A stretch of DNA of 64,000 nucleotides from Crotalaria pallida (GCA_037953625.1 CM075655.1:13162001-13226000); one strand, 5' to 3'; shown: positions 46,140 to 58,549, counted from the stretch's first letter. The notes: a model not told the origin generated them from the sequence alone. Made by a program: numbers and translations.

Positions 46140-47600
46140 CCTCATGTAGACAAATCTTTAAGACGACGAAGCCCAATTTTGTGCACCAGTTGCTCAAAAG
46201 TTTTAGTTGGTAAGGATTTTGTGAAAAGATATGCTAGATTGATACTTGAACGGACTTGACGTGCATCTATATCAGCATTCTTCTGAAAGTTCATGTGTGG
46301 AAAAGAACTTTAGAGATATGTGCTTGGTTTTATCTCCTGTGATGTAGTCTTCCTTTATTTGAGCGATGCATGCAGTATTATCTTCGAATATCACTATCGG
46401 ACTGCTTTTAATTGTCTTAAGACCGTTTGATTGTTGAATGTGTTGAATCATCGATCTTAGTCACACGCATTCTCTACTTGTCTCATAAAGTGTTATGATC
46501 TCAGCATGATTTGATGATGTTGCTACTAAGTTTTGTTTGGTTGAGCTCCAAGAAATAGCATTTCCGCCATATGTAAACAAGTACCCTGTTTGTGATCTTG
46601 CCTTATGGGGGTCGGACAAATACCCAACATCTGAATATCCAATTAACATGGACATTGAGTCTTTTACATATAATAATATCATATCAGTTGTTCCTTGAAG
46701 ATAACGAAGGATATGCTTAATACCATTCCAATGTCTTCTTGTTGGTGCAGAACTATGCCTTGCTAATAAATTTACAGAAAATGCTATATCGGGTCGTGTA
46801 TTATTGGCTAGATACATTAATGCACAAACTGCACTTAAATATGGTATTTTAGGGCCAAGAATTTCTTCATTATCTTATTTAGGACGAAAAACAATCCCTC
46901 TTTATATCAAGAGATTGAACAACCATCAGTGAGCTCAATGGATGAGATATTTTCATATAAAATCTTTTCAAGACCTTTTCTGTATATTTAGATTGATGGA
47001 TGAATATTCCATTTGTTAAATGCTCGATTTGCAGGCCGAGACAAAAATTTGTTTTTCCAAGATTTTTCATTTTAAATTCCTTTTTCAAATAAGTTGTTGT
47101 GCTCTCAAGCTCTTCAGTAGTTCCAATGATATTCATATCGTCCACATAAACAACAACTATAGCAAATCCAGTTTTAGATCTCTTAGATAAATACACATGG
47201 ACTGATTCTTTTTGGAGATATTCCTTAAGACGATTATACCACATTCTATCATATTGCTTTACGTCATACAAAGATCTTTTTAATTTTAAGCAATGCATTC
47301 TCTTATGCTTCATGTTACATGCTTCAAGTATTTTTAGCCCTTCAGGGATTTTCATGTACACATCACTATCCAGTGATCCATATAAATAAGTTGTCACACC
47401 GTCCATAAGGTGCATTTGAAGACCTTCAAGAACTAACAAGCTAATTAAATATCTAAAAGTAATTGCATCCACTACAGGAGAATATGTCTCATTAAAATCA
47501 ACTCATGTTTTTTGTGTAAAGCCTTGTGCTACAAGTTTACCTTTATATATCACAATTTCATTTTTCTCATTGTATTTTCTCACAAATACCCACTTGTAGC
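46140..47600 (-). pseudogene. Copia reverse transcriptase and RNase H, broken
   Basis: The frame at 46879-47472 has KRSLYDVKQYDRMWYNRL and an intact YVDDMNIIGT catalytic motif. After a frame break, 46461-46817 has NTRPDIAFSVNLLARHS, the RNase H motif SDVGYLSDPHKARSQTGY and SSNHAEI. A further break near 46460 leads to readable C-terminal sequence (EDNTACIAQIKE) down to about 46200. Stops and frameshifts exclude activity. Confidence 0.85.
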
Positions 47601-48860
47601 CTATTGGTTGTATGCCTTTAGGCGTTCGGACTACAGGTACAAAAACTTGACGTTTCTCAAGAGAATCTAATTCTTCTTGAATTGCTTCTTTCCATTTTGG
47701 TCAATCATTTCTTTGTCGACATTGTTCAATTGAATTTGGTTCTTGATCCTCTTCTTCATTAATAATGTCAATTGATATGGAATATGCAAAGTATTCATCA
47801 ACAATAATTTCATTTCGGTTCCACCATTTTCTAGTAGAGACCTAATTTATAGAGACCTCATCATTTTCAATATTTTTAGGTACCTGAACCTCCTCTGAGG
47901 TTATTTGCTCATTTATGTCTCCTACTTTATCTTCTTCCATTCCCTCATTAGAAGAATTCAAAACATCGTTTATGCCAACTTTCTTATTAAGCTCCATCTT
48001 CTTCCTTGGATTTTTATCTTTAGAACCGAGTGTTCGACCATGCTTTAGGCGTAAATTAGGTTTTGATTCATCCAAGGAAATTTCAATTCTAGCAGGAGCA
48101 TTTGTTGTTGGAGTATAAGATTTAGTAACTTTCCTGGCATCTACAAATGCATCAGGTAATTGATTTGCAATTTGTTGCAAATGGATAATTTTCTGAACTT
48201 CAAGTTCACATTGACGTGTACGAGGATCAAGATGGGACATTGATGGTGTAACACATATTATTTCTTGATTTTCCAACTTTTGTCCTTCTCCCCATAATGT
48301 TGGGAACACTGTCTCATCAAATTGGCAGTCAACGAATCTTGCTATGAACAAGTCTCCTATTAATGGTTCGAGATATTTAATAATTGATGGACACTCAAAA
48401 CCAACATGAATTCCTAACCTTTTTTGGGACCCATCTTTGTTCTTGTGGTGGAGCTATTGCAACATATACGGCGCAACCAAATATTCTTAGATGAGTTATA
48501 TCTGGTTGTTGGCCAATCACAATTTTAATGGGAAGTACTTATTATAAACAGTTGGCCTTAATCGAATAAGTGTTGCAGCATGCAATATTTCACAACCCCA
48601 GGCAGAAGATAGTAATTTGGATTTCATAAGTAAAGGTCAAGTGATTAATTGTAATAATCGCTTAATAAGACATTCAACTAGACTATTTTGAGTATGTGTG
48701 GGCCACTGGATGTTCCAACTTTAATCCCAATTGACATACAACAATCATTAAATGCTTGGAATGCAAACTCTCAAGCATTATCAAGACGAATTGTCTTAAT
48801 CATAGAATATGAAAATTGTGCTTGTAGTCTAATTATTTAAGCTAGTAATCTCGCAAATGT
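47601..48860 (-). pseudogene. Copia integrase and IN-RT linker, broken
   Basis: Bases 47842-48351 (169 codons) form the hydrophilic linker between integrase and reverse transcriptase (LDPRTRQCELEVQKIIHLQ). Upstream, in decayed frames, integrase core words such as IKTIRLDNA and AFNDCCMSIGIKV are readable near 48700-48800. The stretch at 47601-47830 has the RT N-terminal words WPKWKEAIQEELDSLEK and PIGYKWVF. Several stops are present. Confidence 0.75.
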
Positions 48861-49295
48861 CATATTTCGAGAGGATAATAAATATTTCTTTTTTATTTTC
48901 TAGGTAAAGACTTATCTTGGTTTTTGTATAAATAATCGCTTGTACCAATTTGATTTTAAAAAATAAATCAAAAATATTAGGTTGGTGCTCAATTTTTTTA
49001 AGTGTGTCTCAAAATCTAATAAAGTTTGGTTTAATTGATAAGAAATTGATTCATATTCTAAAAAATCGAGGTTCAAATTTAACTACCAGTGTAAGGATCT
49101 CTTAGATCAATGGGTTGATCATGCACAACGACACGAGTCCTAAGACGTGTCTATGGCTTGATTTCTTGGCAAATTCTGGGATTAACGAGTAATCTCGTTG
49201 ATTACTCATCAAACGCACTTCAACATTGGTTGTTCTGCACTATGGTAATCGATTAACACGACTAAATTTTGAAAAAAAATATATTTAATTGAATT
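48861..49295. other. AT-rich junction with a reversed LTR fragment
   Basis: Bases about 49180-49270, read on the minus strand, contain GTTAATCGATTACC and GTGCGTTTGATGAG, matching the U3 part of the chromovirus LTRs next door (compare 49560-49630 and 9030-9050). The rest shows no gene. Confidence 0.45.
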
Positions 49296-49706
49296 TGTAA
49301 CACCCCAAATTTTTAATCCCCAATTAATAGTTATTAATTATAAAGTTTTTATAATTAATTAGTATTACGTTATTTTCATAATTTTATTACGTACATTATA
49401 TGTGCTTAAATAAAATTAAAAATATGAAAAGTATTTTGTTACAAAATATTATGTAGAAGAATATACTTTTCAATTTAGTCCTTGATATAGGACCTAATTG
49501 CAATATTGAAAAGGTTTTTGGAGGGAAGTTAATTAAAATATAAATTTTTAAAAATTTTCATCGTCGATTACCATGAGTTGGTAATCAATTACCAAAGTGT
49601 TGAACAGCTAGTGATGAGTGCGTTTGATGACTCAACGCATGATTAATCCCAAATTACCCATAAATTGACACATAATCAGCCTTGACACCTCTTGGGGGTA
49701 TCGTGT
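49296..49706 (+). mobile_element. Older chromovirus LTR, left part (split by a solo LTR)
   Basis: It starts TGTAACACCCCAAATTTTTAATCC and is related to, but clearly diverged from, the 3.6-kb LTRs. It runs to TATCGTGT, where the solo LTR is inserted, and resumes at 53311. Confidence 0.75.
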
Positions 49707-52700
49707 TGTAACACCCCAAAATTTTAATCCCTGATTAATGGAAAGTTAATTATAAAATTTATTATAATTAATTATTTCTATTTTTAATCTTTGATTAAAA
49801 TCTGTGATTATGTTATTAGTAGATGTATGAATTTATTTTGTAAGTATATTCATGCATAAAATAAACATTTTGCATATTAGTCCCTGAGTTGGGACCTAGA
49901 AGTAATTATAGGAAAGGTTTTGGAGGGAAAGTAAATAAAATTATTATTTTTCAAAAACTGACCAAAACACTCAAGTATTTCTGAAAAGACTCGAGTGTTC
50001 TAGTCAGAGTTGCACGAATTAGTGCGTTTGGTGAGTCACCACCAACGATTCCCGCCGCGTGACACGAATACTCCACCCTCAACACCTCAATGGTGTCGTG
50101 TCGACCTGCATGTAAGCTGCAATTCCCTATTTAAGCTCTTCATCAACGAATTTGAAGCCTTTGTTGATGAAATTGTGAGGTTAGGGTTCTGAATTCGTTT
50201 TCTTCGATTTCTCTTCATTTCTGAGTGTTTGATTTCGAGTGATACACGATTACGAAGCTCACATCCAGGGCTTCGTAAAGATACTAAGTTTGTTAGCTAT
50301 AAGCAAGTATAGAGTGAGAATCGAATCTGAGAAGGGAAGGAGTTGAAGCTGGTTTCAGTTCCTGGAGCTTACCTAGACCATCGATTTTGGTAAGCCCTTG
50401 AACCTTTGAGACTTCAATTTCATTCCATTCTCTTATGCATGTTGCAGAGAACGATTTCTAATTATTTTCCCCAATTGTTTCGCATGATTTCACAATTAAA
50501 ATCTCTGGTTTTATGACCTCATTCAAAACTGTGTTGCTGTCATATGATTCTTGGGGAAACTAGCTTGGAGTTCGTTTTTCTATCCAATTTCAGTTCTCAC
50601 ACGATTTTGAGGTAAGGGGAAAGCTTTCTATTCACTAGATAGAGTTTAAATTTCATGATTTTAATTAGAGAGCCACCAAGAGGCTCTAAGGGCTTAGATT
50701 GAATACGGAAATTGGTTTGGAGACCAACTTGTGCTCTATTGTTGTTTTGAGCAAGTTCCATATGATGCATGCGAGTTTTTTTAAGCTCAAATTCACAAGT
50801 TTATTGAGTATTTTGCAATTTGATATGTTAAGTTGTGAATTTGCATGTTTTATGCATGATCTCTTGATTCTCTGTCAAATCTGTAAATTGATGTGTTCTA
50901 AGTGGTTGAGCATGTTCAATATGTGATATATGAACTCTGTTGATCATTGGATTGAACTAGAAATGATTAGAAATGAAAATGGTATGTTAAAGTCAAGTTT
51001 CCAGTCTGTTCTGTAAGAAAAGACTCGAGTACTTTGCTTGATACTCGAGTAAATTTCGATAAAACAGTGTGTCTTTGTGGTAGAACACTCGAGTATCAGA
51101 CAGGACTCGAGTACCAACTGGTATTCAAGGACATTTTCTGATAAACCACTCGAGTAATGCATGAGTCACTCGAGTATTCTGGATTTGATGAAGAACACTC
51201 GAGTACTCATGAACTACTCGAGTAATTGTTAAGAATTTGAAATCTGAACTTCCTAAAAGCATGAACGACTCGAGTAGCCAGGAACCACTTGAGTAATCTA
51301 GAAAAAAAATGAAGAACCACTCGAGTATTCTGAAAGAACACTCGAGTAGTTTGTCTAGAATATTAAAAAATACCATTTTTAATTCTGAATCATTTGTTTA
51401 ATACTTAAATAACAATAATCCAAGTGATCTAAGACTTAAAAGAAATTGATTGATGATATGGTCATTTCTTTTGGATGACGAGACGTTGCTCGGGTGGCAC
51501 GTTAGGTATTATTAAAAAGAAAAACACCAATCAATTCCTTTAAGTTAAGATAATGCATTCATTCTGGAGTTTGGATGACAGATCGTTTATCATGTTTTGG
51601 TAACATGAGGAGGGCCTCTGGGAGTGCCAATTGACGGCTCGCTTGATGACACGTTATGGTTGACGACGCGGTCAGCATAGTGAGATGCTGATGATATGGT
51701 TATACCGTTTGGATGACGGACCGTTTGGATGACAGGACGTTGCTCGGGTGGCACGTTATAACATTCCTCGGGTGGCACGGATTCCAAGCTTGTCGTGTAC
51801 ATTCTTGGTGAATGTACGAATGTTGTACACCTAGGAGTACAACACACTGTTGAGTGCTGGACGAAGTAAAGGATGGACGTCAGAGAGTGTCATAGAATGA
51901 TGGAGATAGGCTTGAGAGCTAGGTTCATACATCATGTCACTCATCTAAAATAATGTTGGTAAATGAAATAAGTATGAGCATCTTACTTGCATTCAATACT
52001 TGCTAATTGCTAAATGTGGTTGTTGATTATTGTTACATGTTTATACATTCACACTGTTCATATATTTATGCTCTATTGATTATGTGTATAGGATTGCTTA
52101 CCCCTATGCCCTTGTAGGTGATGTCACGTTACATCGCTTGCATCGAGATCCGGCCACTTCCTAGTGACATATGGATCTACGAGGATCACCGCGCGGTGTT
52201 CGAGGGGGAGGTAGAGGTCACCTTCTACCACCCGAACCCGCTGATTCGGTTTCGTCCTCGTAGGTTTAGGATTCCCATCATATACACTATGCACGTACCA
52301 CCCTTTTACACATATCATGGACCACCTCCCACACGACCAGCTCGCTCGTATCACAGTTTCCGTTTTCGACCTACCCGCTCACACCCTTTTTCTTCGAGAG
52401 TCGTCCGCGAGGAAACTCCCCCATCTGATCCGAGGAGCCCTGTTAGGGTCTCATCATCTCCTGACCCTGTACCCAGTGGTAGGGTACCCACTCCATCGGA
52501 TGAGATCGAGGAGGATCCTGTGGAGGACGAGAGCGGAGGCGAGCCTGTCGTTCATTCTACTGGGAGTCAGTGGAGGGACGATGATCCCTAGGTACGTGCG
52601 TATGGTAAATGATGAGGATCAGGGGATCCGGTGTGAGGATGTTGTGGAGGAGATACTACTGCTGCTGTTGCTGTTGATGATGATTACTACTTCTGCTACC

Positions 52701-53305
52701 TGGAGACTACTACTACTGCTGCTGCTGCTACCACCAGATCTATGTGACCACCTCTAGAGTTCATATTTTTGAGATGTATATTTTGTAGATATACTTTTGA
52801 GAGCTCTAGGGTTATGGTTTTATTTTGATATAGATCTACTGTGGACTTGTATTTGGATCTTGGAGATATGACCATGGGACTATGTATTTTATGACTCACT
52901 TATATATATGTATATTATGTTTATATCACAATTATGCATAGTTCCACTATTTCCGCTTACTCTGATTTATATTACTCAAAGAATTCGGCTACGATAGAAA
53001 AGGATGGTATCAGTTCCGCGAAACGAAAGAATAGATGGCATCGCTTAATTTCTAATATGTAAATGCAATTTCAAAGTGCCGATGCTATCTAGTTTGTGAA
53101 AAGGTTTTCGAAAATGCCGAATTTAACACAATGTTATAAACGATATGAATTATTCTCTCCAAGAATTCCATGTTTTGGATTGTGCACCCGCCTTAAAAGA
53201 AAATTTTTATTTCTACATTTTTTAAATACTAACAAGTCCATATCTAAGACGAGTAATAGTATATTTATTGTACTAATTACTTGGTAGTATAAAAAGGGTG
53301 TCACA
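49707..53305 (+). mobile_element. Solo LTR of the 3.6-kb chromovirus family
   Basis: It runs from TGTAACACCCCAAAATTTT to GGGTGTCACA (3599 bp) and is flanked by a perfect 5-bp duplication, CGTGT (49702-49706 and 53306-53310). It is therefore a single LTR left by recombination between LTR ends. It shares the layout of the LTRs at 8734 and 16412 but is substantially diverged from them. It has CCTATTTAAGC near 50126, a donor-like TTTTG|GTAAGC near 50391, a CTCGAGTA cluster at 51024-51345 (11 exact, 1 variant), the acceptor-like CCCTTGTAG at 52117 and an intact embedded ORF. Confidence 0.92.
52121..52591 (+). CDS. LTR-embedded ORF, intact copy (156 aa, unknown function)
   Basis: It starts ATG three bases after a CCCTTGTAG|GTG acceptor-like site and begins MSRYIACIEIRPL. 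The N-terminal half (about 1-66) is compact with aromatic and basic residues (WIYEDHRAVFEGEVEV, FYHPNP, RPRRFRIP). From about residue 68 it becomes Pro/Ser/Arg-rich and then acidic (EIEEDPVEDESGGEP), ending WRDDDP. No signal peptide, membrane segment or known domain was recognised. The copies at 11106 and 18769 keep the same frame end to end apart from one shared stop. It lies in the presumed U5 of the LTR, so any transcript from the LTR promoter would include it. Whether it is translated is unknown. Confidence 0.45.
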   Translation: MSRYIACIEIRPLPSDIWIYEDHRAVFEGEVEVTFYHPNPLIRFRPRRFRIPIIYTMHVPPFYTYHGPPPTRPARSYHSFRFRPTRSHPFSSRVVREETPPSDPRSPVRVSSSPDPVPSGRVPTPSDEIEEDPVEDESGGEPVVHSTGSQWRDDDP

Positions 53306-53310
53306 CGTGT

Positions 53311-53860
53311 CACGTTGCATGGAGCTTGAATTGCTCTATTTATGTACTTAAGTTGATGAATTGGGTTGATTTTCTGAAGTTTGGGGCTGAAACTCTGCTT
53401 CTAGGGTTCTTGATTTCGCCTCTGAAATTCAGTCTCGTTTCTAAGAGTTAAGTTGAGAGTCATACACCGTTGCAAAGCTTACATCATGAGCTTTGCAAAG
53501 ATATAAGATTTGAGTATTGAGAGTAAGTGTAGAAGGAGAAATCGAGTTTGCAAGTTGAGCATCAAATCTGTCTCAAAATCGATTTCACTTTCTTGGAGCT
53601 TACTTTGAAGCTTGATTCTGGTAAGCTCAAGCAACTACCTGACTTCAAACTTGTTCCTTTAGCTAGTATATGTTGCAGAGAGTTCATAGGAACTAATTTC
53701 CCCAATTTTCATTGTTGTTTCATATGTCAACCAATTCAATCTTGGTGCTCTACTGAAACTACTCTGCTTCAGTGAGGATTGTGGGGAATTCAAAGTTCTA
53801 AGGCTTGTTTTTGTCAAGTTTCAGTCTCTACACAAATTAGAGTTATGGGGAAAGCTTATT
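53311..53860 (+). mobile_element. Older chromovirus LTR, right part (truncated)
   Basis: It continues from 49706 (CACGTTGCATGGAGC...) and tracks the homologous part of the other LTRs, including GATTCTGGTAAGCTCAAG near 53620 and GTTATGGGGAAAGCTT near 53840, after which similarity stops. Confidence 0.7.
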
Positions 53861-54136
53861 GTTCTGTCGTAGAATATGTGGTACTTGAAATAAGCAGTCA
53901 AGTGTCCAGGTATCCTACTTATTGCTTTTAGACTGAAGATTGGCACCCTGATTACCAGGATACCAGCTTTATTGTCGTTTGCGTGGGTGTGGTGTGTGTT
54001 TGTGTGAGAATGAAGGATGCATACCTGGTTACCTTTTGTTCTCTTATATAAGCTGATGTCCTTACCGTTGGGTTTCCCTCCTCATCAATGGGTATTACCG
54101 AATTCCCGCTAACGGCAGGTAATAACAGCAGGAGTA
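53861..54136. other. Short spacer, unassigned
   Basis: It contains CTCTTATATAAGCTG (TATA-like) near 54042 and GGTATCC words in both orientations. It may be another LTR fragment, but no family or border is recognised. Confidence 0.35.
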
Positions 54137-56954
54137 TGTTGGTTTTGGCCTCAAAATCTCGAGAGGGAGGGTGAATCGAGTTTTATTAATGTATTGTAAA
54201 ATCCTTTACAAATTAAAAAATTGTTTTAAGATGGAGAGATTAAGCGTTTGAAACGGATCGCGAAAACGATAGATAAAATAATTTGAGTAGCGCGGAAACG
54301 TAAAAATTGAAATAAGCGGAAATTAAAAGAGATAAGGGATAGAAAAGCTTGCACCGGGGAATTTTATACTGGTTCAGCCTTCCCGTCGAAAGGCCTAGTC
54401 CAGTCCCCAAGCGACCCGCCTGAGAGTTCTTATAACCAGCAATAGAGCCGCACCCTATTACAACCAAGAGCACCTCGTACACTACTAGGAACCTCTGTTC
54501 GCTAGGGGCCTCAATCACACAGTAGGGTTTCTCACCCTACGAACGTCACAACGTTCAACTACGGGATTCTCTCCCTACCACTAAGGTTTAGAACAATTGA
54601 TGTGAGTGATTACAACAAGTATATCGTATTCTCAAAACACAGATTCTACAATAAGCTCTTATGTGATAATGAAGTACTTTCTCTTTAGGAGATACTAAGC
54701 CAACAAGGTTTTGTTCTTCCAAAAAGTATGAACGTGAAAAACCAGAAGACTTGAGAAGAAGAAGAGAGAAACGTGTATCAGAGAAAGTATGAATGAATGA
54801 ATTAGAAAAACTAATCTGAATGTTGGAGTGCAATCCTTTTAAAATAGAAAAATCATTTTAGAATAAAAAGGATTTTGAATAAGTAAAACAAAATCAAAAT
54901 AGAATAAAATAAGATTTGAAATAAGTTTTAAAATCAAAACTAAATCAAAATGATTTACGAAATAAAATAAAGATTTGATTCTTAAAACCAAAAAGGAAAT
55001 AATTCAAATTTAAAATCATTTTCGAATTTTATAAAATAAATCAGAATCTTTTATATAAAAACAAATCAGGAAATAATCAAAATGATTCTGACACGTTTTT
55101 CAATAAAACTTGAAGTAATCGATTACTTTCTGAAGGTAATCGATTATTCCTTCAAAAATAGAAATTCTTAAATTCATTTGAAAAACAAGTAATCGATTAG
55201 ACCAACAATGATTAATCGATTACATCACTCTTGTTCAATGTATGATGCAACTCATTATAATCGATTACACTTAACAATTAATCGATTACTGAGCCTCTGT
55301 TATGCATATGATGCAACATCATATAATCGATTACTACAGAGCTTGTAATCGATTACTAAGCTTCTGAAAAATATATGATGCAACAATTATAATCGATTAC
55401 TTGAGCCAGGTAATCGATTACTCCTATAAGAAAGTAATTGATTAACAAGATTCATTTAATCGATTACAACCTCTCTGATTTTTCTATGATGCAACAAAGT
55501 TAATCGATTACTTGAGAAGGTAATCGATTACTCTCTCTTGCAAACATACAAATATATAGAGTTTTGTAACATCAAGTATTTTCACTAAGATTAATGCAGA
55601 AAACACTTTTTCATGAAAAACATATTTTTCTTCTTCTCTCTTTAACATGAAAAACTTATTGGCTTTGTAAACTCTTAAAGAAATAGAACTCCATTACCTT
55701 ACAAATGATCTAAGGAGAAGGTTTCTAAACTATGCCTTGCTTGACTTCAATCTTGAATATGAATGGCACGTGTGAGCTTGAACTTGAGTTGGCTTGTTAT
55801 CATCAAAACAACATCTTGATTTATACTTGAAGTCCATAAAGGAGTTTGAAGCATGTCTTCCAACTAGCTTGACTTCCAAAACTCCCCCTTTTTGATGATG
55901 ACAAACAACGATTCTGATATGCTCTTTACTATCTGCATCACAAGTGTTATACAAGAAAAACACAAATATATATATATATATATATATAACAATAACCTTC
56001 CTTAGAACAATAATCACAAGAATATAATCACAGGAATATAACAATTCATATCATCTCCCCCTGGACAGATGCATAAATAAAATATAAAAAAGAACACTTC
56101 AGAAAATTTGCATCCTCAGAGAGTATCTCTTCCTCTGTATGAATTATCTCTCCCCCTGTATGAATTAATCAAAACAATATAAGAATATCTCTCCTCCTTT
56201 TGTAATCATCAAAAAGATGTGCTATCTCCTCCTGAAACACTGAGAAGACACATCAATAATAACAAGAGAGATAAACAAAATCACATACTCAAAAGAGATG
56301 AGAGGCAGAAGTTAAACCAATTTCTCTACGAATGAAAAAGAAATTTTCTTTTGGAAGCGGTTTCGTAAAGATATCAGCTAACTGCCGCGAAGTATCAACA
56401 TACTCAATAATATATACAATCACCCTTTTGAATATGATCACGTATAAAATGGTGTCGAATCTCTATATGCTTGGTGCGAGAATGTTGCACTGGTTTTTGG
56501 TAATACTAACAGCACTGGTATTATCACATTTTATAGGAATGTGATCTAGACTTACACCGAAGTCTAGGAGTTGCTGTTTCAACCATAAAATTTGCACACA
56601 ACAGCTACCCGCGACGACATATTCAGCCTCAGCTGTAGATAGGGCTACACTAGACTGCTTCTTGCTAGCCCATGATACCAAAGAATTGCCAAGAAGATGA
56701 CAAGTGCCGCTAGTGCTTTTTCTATTTACTTTGCAGCCAGCAAAGTCAGAATCAGAATACCCAACAAGATTACATGAAGAACCTTTGGGGTACCATAAAC
56801 CCATGTCAGTTGTGCCAGACAGATATTTCATTATACGTTTGGCAGCAACCATGTGCGTTTCTTTTGGATTCGATTGAAAATGGGCACAAAGGCAAACACT
56901 AAACATTATATCCGGCCTACTTGCCATTAAATAGAGAAGGGATCCGATTATACC
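54137..56954 (-). mobile_element. 3' end of a Sirevirus-like copia element (RNase H and LTR)
   Basis: The LTR (54137-55881; on the plus strand it starts TGTTGGTTTTGGCC) carries about 14 AATCGATTA words at 55113-55532 and a short (TA)n near 55968 lies just beyond it. Next on the minus-strand upstream side are several CTCCCCCT-type tracts (55882, 56053, 56152 and degenerate ones) and the RNase H end of pol. Its remaining body is missing: at 56955-56959 the sequence switches into an LTR of the neighbouring element. Confidence 0.8.
56290..56954 (-). pseudogene. Copia pol C-terminus (RNase H) remnant
   Basis: It matches 58851-59520 closely: RGIIGSLLYLMASRPDIM, YSDSDFAGCKVNRKSTSG and STAEAEYVVAGSC are visible. 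Near 56500 the frame is broken by a small change (KNQCNILAPSI instead of a normal KNPVHHS context). The upstream frame runs without a stop across the junction at about 56957 into LTR sequence and is not a real N-terminus. Confidence 0.8.
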
Positions 56955-56958
56955 TCGA

Positions 56959-58549
56959 GTAGTGCGGAAACGAAAACAAAATAAATATGCGGAAAGTAAA
57001 AGAGAGAGGGATAGAAAAGCTTGCACCGGTGATTTTTATACTGGTTCAGCCTTCCCGTCGAAAGGCCTAGTCCAGTCCCCAAGCGACCCGCCTGAGAGTT
57101 CTTATAACCAAGCAATAGAGCCGCACCCTATTACAACCAAGAGCACCCCGCACACTACTAGGAACCTCCGTTCGCTAGGGGCCTCAATCACACAGCAGGG
57201 TTCCTCGCCCTACGACGTATCAAACGTCCACTAAGGGATTATCTTCCTAACCACTAAGGTTTAGAACGATTTCATTGAAAGTGATTACAATAGTTTCTTG
57301 TGTTCTCACAACACGGATTCTACAATATGCTCTTATGATAATGAAGAATAAGTTTCTCTAGAAGTCACTCAGCCAATAAGGATTTGTTCTTTACAAAATA
57401 TGAACGATGAAAAGCAGAACTCTTAGAGAAGAAGAAGAAGAGAGAAACGTGCAGGTTGAAAAGAATGAATGTCAAAATTCTTCGTTCTGAATGTTGGAGT
57501 GAACCTTTTTAAAAAAGAAAACGATTTTGAATCAAAAAGGATTTTGAATAAGAAAAACAAAATCAAAATAGAATAATAAAAGATTTGTAATAAGTTTTAA
57601 AATCAAAATAAAATCAAAACGATTTTCGAAATAAAATAAAGATTTGATTCTTAAAACCAAAAAGGAAATAATTCAAAATTAAAAACATTTTCGAATTTTA
57701 TAAAATATATCAGAATCTTTTATATAAAAACAAATCAGGAAATAATAAAAATGATTCTGACACGTTTTTCAACAAATCAAGAAATAATCGATTACATAGA
57801 AGTAATAATCGATTACTTCTACAAAAATAGAAATTCTTAAATACATTTGAAAAACATGTAATCTATTAGGCTAAGAATAGATAATCGATTACATCACTCC
57901 TGTTCATTGTATGATGCAACTATGATAATCGATTACACTAATGAGTTAATCGATTACTAAGCCTCTGTTTTGCATATGATGCAACATCATGTAATCGATT
58001 ACTACAAGACTTGTAATCGATTACAAAGCCTCTGAAAAATATATGATGCAACAAATATAATCGATTACTTGACCTATGTAATCGATTACTTTCATAAGAA
58101 AGTAACTGATTAACAAAATTCAATTAATCGATTACAGCTTCTCTGATTTTTCTATGATGCAACAAAGTTAATCGATTACTTTAGCAAATAATCGATTACT
58201 CTCTTTTGCACACATACAAATATACAGAGTTTTGTAACATCAAGAATTTTACTAAGGTTAAATGCAGAAAACACTTTTTCATGCAAAAACACGTTTTTCT
58301 TCTCCTCTCTAAAATGAAAAACTTATTGGCTTTGTAACTCTTTAAAGAAACAAAAATTTCATTACCTTACATTTGATCTAAAGAGAAGGTTTCTATTCTA
58401 TGCTTGCTTGAGTCTTCAATCTTGAGACTTGACTTGCACTTGTGAGCTTGAACTTGAGTTGGCTTGTTATCATCAAAACATATATGTGCATTACTTTGAA
58501 GTCCATAGAGAGTTTGAAGCATGCCTTCCAACCAGCTTGACTTCCAACA
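56959..58549 (-). repeat. 3' LTR of the large copia element, missing about 140 bp
   Basis: On the minus strand it starts TGTTGGAAGTCAAGC after the GGGGGAG tract. It matches 54290-55881 and, at its plus-strand left end, the partial 5' LTR at 63877-64000. The terminal part corresponding to 63738-63876 is absent at the fusion point. It carries its own AATCGATTA cluster at about 57785-58205. Confidence 0.8.

Larger units (their letters stand above)
45587..48860 (-). mobile_element. Decayed copia element, minus strand, 5'-truncated
   Basis: The 3' LTR (45587-45920) starts, on the minus strand, TGTTATGAATAATGC after a CAGGGGGAG polypurine tract and ends CTTGAGACCCA. Upstream on the minus strand lie RNase H, reverse transcriptase, the linker and part of integrase. 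A truncated second copy of its LTR end lies at 43383-43577 in the duplicated unit. The 5' LTR and gag are not found before 49300. Confidence 0.8.
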
